Source of the DNA: an uncultured Ruminococcus sp.
Lineage (GTDB): Bacteria; Bacillota; Clostridia; Oscillospirales; Ruminococcaceae
Length of the DNA: 18,679 nt
Assembly: GCA_947167535.1 (NCBI GenBank)
Contig: CAMVIL010000003.1
Coordinates: 1-18,679, forward strand
Direction: 5' to 3'
Positions 1-6,433 of this stretch are shown here, in pieces. The position numbers and the translations under genes were made by a program. Below the pieces are notes generated by a model, which was given only the letters and a program-made list of their open reading frames with translations, made no database searches and was not told where the DNA came from. Numbering within the stretch: position 1 is the stretch's first letter; every line of letters begins with the position of its first letter.

Positions 1-155
1 TCCAGAGGCATTCCGACTATGTACCTGTCGGCAAGGACAAGTCCGGGCTCCATGCATCGGGAATTGGAGGGGAGCGTGCCTTCGGTAAAACCGCAGGCTG
101 GACAGATATTGAACTCGCCGCTGTACTGCGTCATACATTTCATACAGAATTTCAT
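1..155 (-). CDS. N-terminal fragment of a zinc-ribbon protein, probable third Ser/Thr kinase (cut by window edge)
   Basis: The ATG is at 155-153 with a GAGGAT ribosome binding site just upstream (cttagtgaggatttgac before the ATG). The first 51 codons are visible. They begin MKFCMKCMTQYSGEFNICPACG, giving a CxxC...CxxC zinc ribbon (CMKC, CPAC), followed by LVLADRYIVGMPL. That segment matches the part of the two other kinases here that leads into the glycine-rich loop (LNNRYLVGSAIGEGGFG and LNNRFVVGCVLGEGGFG). A third kinase of the same family is therefore likely, but the catalytic domain lies outside the window. The gene starts 24 bases after the stop of the upstream kinase gene and should be the next gene of the same operon. 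It could also be another zinc-ribbon protein with a similar linker. Confidence 0.7.
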   Translation of the reverse strand, partial: MKFCMKCMTQYSGEFNICPACGFTEGTLPSNSRCMEPGLVLADRYIVGMPL

Positions 156-179
156 GTCAAATCCTCACTAAGATGTTTT

Positions 180-2033
180 CTAATAATCCCATTCATCCCA
201 GCTGCCGTCTTCGGGAGTCGGGTCAACATAAGGATCCGTGCCTGTGACAGGTTCGTCTTCCGAATACGACTCTTCACCGCCTTCGTTGTCATCTGTAGGA
301 TCGGTATCTTCGGGAATAAGATTCGGGTCAGCAGTTGTAGTAGTGGTGGTATAGGTATAATAGGTCTGTGTCTCGGTGTAATACTCGGTCTTTTCTTCGG
401 TTGTCGTTTTCTTCTTTTTCTTCTTGGTAGTAGATTCGGTCTCAGAAGTGGTCTCTGGAGCAGTAGTCGTTTGCGTAGTAGCGGTCGTAGTCGTTGTGGG
501 TACGGTAGTAGTCGTCTGCGCCGTAGTCTCGGGCTCCGAGCTGTCGTTGCTTGCGGTGCCGAAAAGACCCTTCCACAGCAGAAGCACAACCAACAGCACT
601 ACAACGATACCGACAATAATTACTAAAGGAATAATAAACTTGCTGCTCTTTTTTTCATCGTCGTCATCCGACTGCTCGGCAGGATAGTCTTCGGGAATGA
701 AAGGTTCGTCTGTCAGCTCATCGCCGATGCTTTCATAACCGTCGTTTTCTTTCGCATCTGCCTCGGACACAGGTACAGGTATCGGTATGATATCCTGTTC
801 TTCAGTCTCCTCTTCGGGCTCGGACTCGGGTTCGGGCTCAAGTTCTTCCGCAGGCTCGGGGACGGCAGCATCGTCTTCGATATTTTCTACATCGTCAGGA
901 TCTTCATCATCCTCAAGGCTGCTGCGCGGAACGTACTCCGAGAGCCTTGCGCTCTCTTCATTTCCCGAAGCGGTGGTCCTGCTGTTTACCACAGCGGCGG
1001 TAACACCCTGTGCTCCGAAAGCCGTATTGTCATTTGACTGCGAGCCGTTCAGTACGCTGTCCACGTCCATATCAAATTCGGGATCTTCCGCTATACTCTC
1101 AAGCAGCTCGTCTATCGTCTGGATCCTTTCCTCTGGGCGAATCGCAAGACCGCGGCGGAGCACATCCTCAAAATGCGCAGTCACATCAAAGCCCAGCTCC
1201 GACGGCATCTTGAGGTCATCCTCGAAAACTCTGTCGGTGGCATCGGGCGGCACTTCGCCTGTTATGCACTTGTACATCGTAGCGCAGATGGCGTATACAT
1301 CCGTCCATGTCCCCTGCGTTCCGTGACGGCGGTATTGCTCCATAGGAGCATAACCGTGCTTGAGCATTACCGAAAGGCTTTTTTCGTCGGCGAATTCTCT
1401 TGCGGCTCCGAAATCGAGAAGCTTTATCTGCTCTCCGACCAGCATTATGTTGTCGGGGCTGATGTCGCGGTGGATAAGATTCTTCTCATGTATCTTTTTC
1501 AGAGATCTGAAAACAGGCAGAAGCAGGCAGACGGTATTGTAGCTTGACATTGTTCCGACCTGCTTTAAGTAATCCTTGAGCGTAATACCCTCAAGGTACT
1601 CCATGACGATGTAAACGGTGTGATTCTCCTCAAAGAAATCCTTTACCGAAACGATACCCGACTCGTTGGTGAATTTCGCGAGCGTGCGGGCTTCGTGAAG
1701 AAAATTATCGCGGCTCTTTGAAAACAGTATACGCGCATTCTCGGTGCTTATGCTGTGGACCTCGTTGGAAATGGTATTGTTGCGATTTACCATTCCGTTC
1801 GGATAGAACTCTTTGATAGCCACTTTGAATTCAAGCAGCGTATCCATTCCGATATAGGTTATGCCAAAGCCGCCCTCGCCGATAGCGCTGCCGACAAGAT
1901 ATCGGTTGTTGAGCATCGCGCCCGCAGGCAGCATATGCGGGTCTGCCCGATATGCGCTTGTATCCTTGCCGCATGATGAGCATTTCACATCGTCGTTGTT
2001 AACCGCATTCATACAATACGGACAATAGTTCAT
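180..2033 (-). CDS. Membrane-anchored Ser/Thr protein kinase with N-terminal zinc ribbon and Thr-rich outer domain
   Basis: This is a 617-residue Hanks-type (PknB/PrkC-like) kinase. A zinc ribbon (CPYC at 4-7, CSSC at 18-21) precedes the kinase domain at about 42-315. The domain has the glycine loop GEGGFG (52-57), VAIK lysine 74, HRDISPDN (188-195) and DFG (207-209); the APE motif reads GYAPMEQY. All catalytic residues are present. A long acidic Glu/Asp/Pro-rich linker leads to one membrane helix at about 466-486 (IIPLVIIVGIVVVLLVVLLL). The outer tail is rich in Thr, Tyr and Lys, with no PASTA repeats. The ATG at 2033 is chosen because AGAGGGAT sits directly upstream; a TTG seven codons earlier lacks this support. 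The gene follows an FHA protein and two PP2C phosphatases, so it is the probable writer of a phosphothreonine circuit attached to the secretion operon. The target is not shown by the sequence. Confidence 0.93.
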   Translation of the reverse strand: MNYCPYCMNAVNNDDVKCSSCGKDTSAYRADPHMLPAGAMLNNRYLVGSAIGEGGFGITYIGMDTLLEFKVAIKEFYPNGMVNRNNTISNEVHSISTENARILFSKSRDNFLHEARTLAKFTNESGIVSVKDFFEENHTVYIVMEYLEGITLKDYLKQVGTMSSYNTVCLLLPVFRSLKKIHEKNLIHRDISPDNIMLVGEQIKLLDFGAAREFADEKSLSVMLKHGYAPMEQYRRHGTQGTWTDVYAICATMYKCITGEVPPDATDRVFEDDLKMPSELGFDVTAHFEDVLRRGLAIRPEERIQTIDELLESIAEDPEFDMDVDSVLNGSQSNDNTAFGAQGVTAAVVNSRTTASGNEESARLSEYVPRSSLEDDEDPDDVENIEDDAAVPEPAEELEPEPESEPEEETEEQDIIPIPVPVSEADAKENDGYESIGDELTDEPFIPEDYPAEQSDDDDEKKSSKFIIPLVIIVGIVVVLLVVLLLWKGLFGTASNDSSEPETTAQTTTTVPTTTTTATTQTTTAPETTSETESTTKKKKKKTTTEEKTEYYTETQTYYTYTTTTTTADPNLIPEDTDPTDDNEGGEESYSEDEPVTGTDPYVDPTPEDGSWDEWDY

Positions 2034-2037
2034 ATGG

Positions 2038-2045
2038 ATCCCTCT
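2038..2045 (-). promoter_or_regulatory. Ribosome binding site of the transmembrane kinase gene
   Basis: AGAGGGAT on the minus strand ends four bases before the ATG at 2033. It decides the start in favour of the ATG (protein MNYCPYC...) over the in-frame TTG at 2054, which has no such site at the right distance. Confidence 0.7.
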
Positions 2046-2093
2046 TTTTGGCAACAGTTATAGTCAACGTTAAAAACAAGGAAGCCGACTATG

Positions 2094-3095
2094 TTACCAT
2101 GAAAATTTATCGTTGCAGAGCGGCACGAACACCAGATCCGTCTCGCCGACTCTAATCATATCATAAGGCGAGAGTTCCTTGTATGTAAGCACGATCTCGC
2201 GGTTCACATAAACAAAGGTCTTGCCATCATTGCTTTGCAGAAAGAATTTTTTATTCAGCGGATCATAGATCATTGTCGCCTGTGCGCCTCTGGATATGCT
2301 CCGATCGTTGTGCAGATCAATATCGACTATGTGCTCGGGATCGCCTCTGCCTATGGTGTTCTTGGTGGACACGACCGAAAAGACCTTGCCCTTCGAGGAG
2401 CCGTTTACCACTACCACCCAGCCTAAGATAAGCTCGTCGCTCAGCTCGTCAAAAATAATCTGTGTAACTCCCTCTTCTCTTTTATCTGCCGCCTTTTCCT
2501 TCGCGTCCTCGATGGTGCCCGTAAAGCTTGCCTTGCTTATCTCCTCGGTAAGGGAACGCTCAGGCTGTGCCGCAGGTGCGGGCTCGGGCTCGGGCACTGG
2601 AGCAGGTTCCTCTGCAGGAACAGGTGCAGGAGTCGGTGCAGGTTCGGGCGTGGGTGCGGGTTCAGGCACAGACACAGGTGTCGGTATCGAAACGGGGACA
2701 GGCGCAGGCGCCGGTGCCGGCTCGGGAGCAGGTCTCTTTGAACCGCATTCTGCACAGAATTTCCCGACGTTCACTGCCCCACAGGAGCATCTCCAGCTGC
2801 TGTCGTCAGCTGCAGGAGCAGTATCCGGAACCTTGGTCGGCGGCTCGGGGACCTCCACAGGCGCCTCCAGAACGGGCTCGGGCGCAGGCTTCGGCACTAC
2901 CGTAGGCTTCTCGGCCGCTATCGGCTCGGGAGCAGGTTCAGCCACCGCCTCGGGTGCGTTCTCCTGAACAGGATCGGGCACAGGCTCAAAAACAGGCTTG
3001 GGAGCTGCTGCAGGAGCAGGTGCTCCACAGTGCGGACACTGGTCATATTTGTCCTCATCATAATAATGCAAATTCGGGCAGCGTTTTAGTTTCAT
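2094..3095 (-). CDS. FHA-domain protein with two zinc ribbons and Pro/Ala-rich linkers
   Basis: The protein has 333 residues. The N-terminus has a CPNLHYYDEDKYDQCPHC zinc-binding motif (Cys6, Cys20, Cys23, perhaps His10). A Pro/Ala/Glu-rich stretch follows, then a second ribbon CSCGAVNVGKFCAECG (103-118), another Pro/Ala-rich linker, and a C-terminal FHA domain at about 224-328. The FHA domain keeps IGR (248-250) and the SISR loop (266-269); the later Asn-Gly is replaced by VNREIV. FHA domains bind phosphothreonine, so this is the likely reader of the kinase output. The ATG at 3095 overlaps the stop of the upstream phosphatase (TGATG) and has GGAGG seven bases upstream, which implies translational coupling. 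A TTG one codon earlier is less likely. There is no membrane segment, so it should be cytoplasmic. Its partner might be the EssC motor, which lacks its own FHA domains here; that is inference. Confidence 0.9.
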   Translation of the reverse strand: MKLKRCPNLHYYDEDKYDQCPHCGAPAPAAAPKPVFEPVPDPVQENAPEAVAEPAPEPIAAEKPTVVPKPAPEPVLEAPVEVPEPPTKVPDTAPAADDSSWRCSCGAVNVGKFCAECGSKRPAPEPAPAPAPVPVSIPTPVSVPEPAPTPEPAPTPAPVPAEEPAPVPEPEPAPAAQPERSLTEEISKASFTGTIEDAKEKAADKREEGVTQIIFDELSDELILGWVVVVNGSSKGKVFSVVSTKNTIGRGDPEHIVDIDLHNDRSISRGAQATMIYDPLNKKFFLQSNDGKTFVYVNREIVLTYKELSPYDMIRVGETDLVFVPLCNDKFSW

Positions 3096-3826
3096 CAAAA
3101 TTCCTCCGTACTATTATCTATCAATGCAAAAGTAGTGTTATCTATCGGAGCCGAACACTCCTTGACCGCTGACATGAGAGAGTCGGCGGCGGTACTTATA
3201 TCCGCAGGAGCTGATAAAAGCCCGAGTATCATAGACTCGTCGAGACATTTATAAAGCCCGTCGGTCATAAGCAGGAGCCTGTCTCCCTTAATGAGCTTTA
3301 TTGGCTGCAGGCTGACATCCAGGATATCGATCCCGCCCATTCCGATAAAGCTTGCAAGACGTTCTCCCTTGCCGCATTCGGCATTGTATTCTTCTTCGTC
3401 GATCAGGTTCTTCCTGCGTCTTATATCTATAACATACTTATAGTTATGATCTGTAGTAATTTGTTTCAGCCGTCCGTCGCGGGCGATGTAAAGCCTGCTG
3501 TCTCCGACCGAAAACCAGTAAAGCTCGTCACCCGAAATAAATGCGGTGACGGCAGTTGTGCCGCAGCTGTTTCCGTGTTCTTCAAATATAGCCTTGTCTA
3601 TCTTGGCGGCGGCATCAATGATAAAGTTGGGGTAATCACCGTCAAAGGCAGTTTCGAACTGCTCCACAAACCTTTCGGCTGCAAGCCTTGCCGAGTCTCC
3701 GCCTCCGCTGCGGCTCCCTATACCGTCGCATACAACGGCAAAGAGTCCCTTCTCTGTCTCACAGTACAAGGCAGCATCATCCTGATAGCTTCGTGTTCCG
3801 ATATAGCTTCGGATCTCGCAAAACAC
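3095..3826 (-). CDS. PP2C-family Ser/Thr protein phosphatase (second of two)
   Basis: The protein has 243 residues, the usual size of a bacterial PP2C catalytic domain. The motifs are in order: QDD (15-17), CDGIGSRSGGG (33-43), GTTA (89-92), GDSRLY (108-113), TDGLY (188-192) and the terminal metal-ligand pair DN (229-230). The metal-binding set looks complete, so it should be active and remove phosphate from Ser/Thr targets of the neighbouring kinases. The start is the GTG at 3826. An in-frame stop lies at 3835-3833 and no ATG follows before the first conserved motif, so this is the only reasonable start, although the ribosome binding site is poor. The first 50 bases overlap the end of the upstream phosphatase gene, so translation probably depends on that gene. 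The stop overlaps the start of the FHA gene. Confidence 0.92.
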   Translation of the reverse strand: MFCEIRSYIGTRSYQDDAALYCETEKGLFAVVCDGIGSRSGGGDSARLAAERFVEQFETAFDGDYPNFIIDAAAKIDKAIFEEHGNSCGTTAVTAFISGDELYWFSVGDSRLYIARDGRLKQITTDHNYKYVIDIRRRKNLIDEEEYNAECGKGERLASFIGMGGIDILDVSLQPIKLIKGDRLLLMTDGLYKCLDESMILGLLSAPADISTAADSLMSAVKECSAPIDNTTFALIDNSTEEF

Positions 3827-4532
3827 AAGGTATCATCGATTCATTTTTGCAGATACTCTGCCTGACCGTCTTTTCCATAGTCCTCAGCCATTCCTTGGCG
3901 CTTTCGGACTCGGCGAGCGCTGCTTCCATTTTATCCTCGGTAACAGGCTCCCAGAATCCGTCCGAGCAGAGCAGAAAAGCATCGCCCTCGGCGATATCAA
4001 ACTCCGCGGTCTCGTACTTCAGCGTTTCGCTGCTGTCTCCCAACGCCCGAAGCAGTTGGTTGCGGTCGGGGTGAGTGCGTATCTCTTCCTCGCCGATCTC
4101 TCCCATTAACACAAGCATCTGAGGCATACTGTGATCACGTGTCCTCCACACCGCTTTGCCGCCTCGGAATCTGTAAAGCCGCGAATCGCCGATATGGATG
4201 ACGGTACATTTGTTCTTTTCGATAACCAGCACAACGGCAGTGGTCATCATCTTGCGATTGGCGCGAGGGGAGTTCTGAGCCTCGCGAAGAGCCTCGTTGG
4301 CACGCTCCATGACGGTCTGCCTGAACTTCCCGATATCGGCACAGCTCTGAAAATACCGCCTGATGAAATCGACAACTAAAGACGACGCTTTATCGCCGTC
4401 ACCCTGACCGCCAAGACCGTCGCACAGAATGAAACAGCTTGCGTCTTTATTTGCGATCATACCTGCTTTGTCTTCATTCACAGGTCTGCCGCCTCTGTCG
4501 GTGACGATATAATGATCCGTCTTGATAATCAT
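3777..4532 (-). CDS. PP2C-family Ser/Thr protein phosphatase (first of two, atypical C-terminal metal site)
   Basis: The protein has 251 residues with PP2C motifs NED (19-21), CDGLGGQGDG (37-46), TTA (97-99), IGDSRLYR (114-121) and SDGFW (190-194). The final family motif, normally Asp-Asn followed by Thr/Ser and a beta strand, aligns with NESMIPCVL, so Asn230-Glu231 stand where Asp-Asn is expected. The last metal ligand is therefore changed or displaced. Reduced activity or a binding role is possible, but the other ligands are intact. The start is ATG 4532, nine bases after the stop of the preceding WXG100-like gene; the AAGGA further upstream is rather distant (12 bases). The 3' end overlaps the next phosphatase gene by 50 bases, and the C-terminal tail RDPKLYRNTKLSG lies in that overlap. 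It should counteract the kinases of the operon. Confidence 0.88.
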   Translation of the reverse strand: MIIKTDHYIVTDRGGRPVNEDKAGMIANKDASCFILCDGLGGQGDGDKASSLVVDFIRRYFQSCADIGKFRQTVMERANEALREAQNSPRANRKMMTTAVVLVIEKNKCTVIHIGDSRLYRFRGGKAVWRTRDHSMPQMLVLMGEIGEEEIRTHPDRNQLLRALGDSSETLKYETAEFDIAEGDAFLLCSDGFWEPVTEDKMEAALAESESAKEWLRTMEKTVRQSICKNESMIPCVLRDPKLYRNTKLSG

Positions 4533-4541
4533 GATCTGCTG

Positions 4542-4865
4542 TTATCCTTCGCCCTTGCCGGGGTCGCGGTTGTAGTCTCCGAGGGATTTATCGCAGCTTG
4601 CGATGATCTCGCGGCATTCCTGAAGAGTGCTGCACATTGTCGAAAGGATGTCGGCGATACCTGTGATGTTCGTCCTTACCTTCTTGGCATCGGAAATAAA
4701 GGTATCAGCGCCCTGACCCTTCCACTGCTCGCCGAGCTTCTTCACGATATCGTCGTAGCTGGTAACGATATCATCATATCTGCTTATAAAATTCTCTTTG
4801 CGTTGTATACATCTGTCAAAAACGCGCGTATCTAAGCATTTGTATTCGCTGCTGTTATCGGACAT
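4542..4865 (-). CDS. WXG100-like small secreted protein carrying a WKG motif and C-terminal LGDYNRDP
   Basis: The protein has 107 residues and is predicted to be helix-turn-helix. The turn motif WKG lies at 48-50, in the context GEQWKGQGADTFISD, matching the W-x-G-xx-A-xxF pattern of ESAT-6 family proteins. It has no signal peptide, as expected for substrates of the EssC pathway. It has several cysteines (10, 19, 78, 84, 91), unusual for this family. The tail contains LGDYNRDP (95-102), a motif that recurs in the WXG-like protein at 11167-10847. The start at 4865 has GGAGG at good spacing, and that site overlaps the stop codon of the EssC C-terminal gene (TAAGGAGGT). It lies between the motor and the phosphatases. 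It may be a dedicated partner of the motor or a substrate. Confidence 0.85.
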   Translation of the reverse strand: MSDNSSEYKCLDTRVFDRCIQRKENFISRYDDIVTSYDDIVKKLGEQWKGQGADTFISDAKKVRTNITGIADILSTMCSTLQECREIIASCDKSLGDYNRDPGKGEG

Positions 4866-4877
4866 ATCAATACCTCC

Positions 4878-6362
4878 TTAAATGACCTTTATAAGTTTTA
4901 TCTTCTTGAGCTCGTCGGATTCTATATCGTAATAATATCCGTCGCCAAGCTCACATTTTGCGTATTCGTTTTTCAGTTCCTTGGGATCCATTTCGCCGAA
5001 CACCGAGCGGCTGCCTCTGTCGGAAACGAACTCTGCGATGTTATCCAGCAGGAAAGCCACTGCGATGCTGTTGTTGAGCGAAGATTCGGTGTCTCGGTCG
5101 TTGTTGCTTATCTTGCGGACGTCCGAGTAGATGAACCAGTAGTTTTTCTCCTCGGCGACCGCAGTCATCTTCGGGAAGACGTTTTTCAGAAGCTGCGAGC
5201 CTGCAGCCTGAAACAGCATCTTGTTCTGCAGGACGAATACCGTTCCGGGATTGTTCTTTTCAACAAAGTTCTTGTTGAGCACGCCCTTCTCCATTTTGGG
5301 AGAATAGCCGTTGGAATCGAGAAAATCATACAGCTCGTCGATTGAGGTGACATAGTATGAATTGGCGGTGGATTCCTCATAGACCTCTTGCAGCGCCCTT
5401 CTGCCGTCGTCGAAGAAAAGGATACGGTAGTCGGGGTGGTTCTTGCGGATAAACCGTACCAGCAGTGTCAGCAGATTGGTCTTTCCGAATTTCTTCTTGC
5501 CGTAGATGGCAATGGCATGAGCCTCGTTCATGTTCACCGTTATCGGCATATGGTCATAGTAATCAAGACCAACTACAGGAGAGTTCGCTCCCGTGCTCTC
5601 GTCGAAGCTGCCCGAGAGGTAATCGAAGAAATTCTCCTCCGTAAGCTCGCCGTCAAATGCCGTGAGCTTTTCGGTCCTTGTACGCACTCCCGAGAGCTTT
5701 TCCTTAAAGGCGGGAAGATCCCGCATCTCGTCCATAAAGGGCAGGAACAGCTGAAGCTCGCGGGGCTTGCCGTCGATTATCGTGACTCCGCGTCCGGGAT
5801 TGTGCATAGGTTCATTTACTCGCATACCGAATATGTCGATGTACTTGTCGGCCGAACCCTCAAGAGCAAATCTTCTTCCGAAATTTCCGAGCATCCTTCC
5901 AAGTCCGCCGCTGAGATCCGACGCGGTGAACACCAGCGACAGACCCTTTGAAATGCCGTCTCTGCAAAGCTTTGTAAGCAGATCGTGGTAGGGCTCGTAG
6001 CGCTCATCGGCGAAGAATGAATTGACATTATCTATGATCAGAATGATGTGCGCGGGCTTGTTGGAGTCATTGCTGTTCCAAACGTCCACAAACTGCCGCG
6101 AGGCTAATATCTTGGTGTTCTTCTCAAGCTTGCTTTCAACTGTGCGGAAAACACGCCGCACGTTTTCCTCGTTGGAATTGTCAAAGCAAGCCGCAACGCA
6201 GCTGAGATCACGGTACTGACCAAGGTTTCCGCCGAAATCGAGAATGTAGATATCACGCTCGTAGGTGGTGTCTATATCCTCGTGAAGTCTTACCAGGAGA
6301 GTCTTTATGAAGGTAGTCTTTCCGCTCATGTGGCCGCCGAAAAGTATCATGTTATCCGTCAC
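4878..6362 (-). CDS. essC: EssC/EccCb-like protein: second and third FtsK/SpoIIIE ATPase domains of the type VII secretion motor
   Basis: The 494 residues shown start at the GTG at 6362. Two P-loop domains follow: Walker A GGHMSGKT (9-16) with Walker B-like IILIIDN (106-112), and a second Walker A GKKKFGKT (288-295) whose Walker B region reads TVFVLQN, without acidic residues. This is the D2-D3 part of EssC/EccC, which binds the secretion signal of WXG100 partners in known systems. The upstream gene supplies D1, so the motor is split as in the mycobacterial ESX-1 EccCa1/EccCb1 pair. The native gene probably begins at ATG 6433, overlapping the EssC-N stop as ATGA, because the 24 codons from there encode the conserved linker (GIYDDLDNQTQPVL), but in a different frame. 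The two parts are offset by one base at the CCCG near 6362-6365. Either an indel, a -1 frameshift or GTGA-coupled restart explains this. Confidence 0.92.
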   Translation of the reverse strand: MTDNMILFGGHMSGKTTFIKTLLVRLHEDIDTTYERDIYILDFGGNLGQYRDLSCVAACFDNSNEENVRRVFRTVESKLEKNTKILASRQFVDVWNSNDSNKPAHIILIIDNVNSFFADERYEPYHDLLTKLCRDGISKGLSLVFTASDLSGGLGRMLGNFGRRFALEGSADKYIDIFGMRVNEPMHNPGRGVTIIDGKPRELQLFLPFMDEMRDLPAFKEKLSGVRTRTEKLTAFDGELTEENFFDYLSGSFDESTGANSPVVGLDYYDHMPITVNMNEAHAIAIYGKKKFGKTNLLTLLVRFIRKNHPDYRILFFDDGRRALQEVYEESTANSYYVTSIDELYDFLDSNGYSPKMEKGVLNKNFVEKNNPGTVFVLQNKMLFQAAGSQLLKNVFPKMTAVAEEKNYWFIYSDVRKISNNDRDTESSLNNSIAVAFLLDNIAEFVSDRGSRSVFGEMDPKELKNEYAKCELGDGYYYDIESDELKKIKLIKVI

Positions 6363-6433
6363 GGGATCGACCTGAGAACAGGCTGGGTCTGGTTGTCCAG
6401 ATCGTCATAGATCCCCATAGCCAAATCTCTCAT
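6359..6433 (-). other. 24-codon out-of-frame 5' part of the EssC C-terminal gene (frame disruption)
   Basis: Reading from ATG 6433, which overlaps the stop of EssC-N (ATGA), 24 codons encode a peptide containing GIYDDLDNQTQPVL and ending in RSIP before TGA at 6361-6359. This corresponds to the family linker before the second ATPase domain (in EccC, G-V-V-D-R-P-x-E-Q type). The continuation VTDNMILFGGHMSGKT lies in the -1 frame. One extra C in the CCC run would join them into RSIPVTDNMIL without gap. The TGA and the GTG of the downstream reading frame also overlap as GTGA, so restart is possible. A sequencing or assembly error, a real mutation and a programmed -1 slip on C-CCG with a stop in the next codon cannot be separated here. 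Confidence 0.8.

Noticed and set aside
400..540. Repetitive gta/gtc trinucleotides as a microsatellite or CRISPR-like repeat
   Set aside because: The repeats are Thr codons of the kinase outer tail without regular spacer structure.
152..589. Minus-strand Arg/Pro-rich open frame overlapping the kinase 3' end
   Set aside because: It is an out-of-frame reading of the Thr-rich tail codons, overlapping the supported kinase gene, with no start signal.
2296..2967. Plus-strand Gly/Ser/Ala-rich open frame opposite the FHA gene
   Set aside because: It is the antisense reading of the Pro/Ala/Glu-rich linkers. The low-complexity codons remove stops by chance; there is no start signal.
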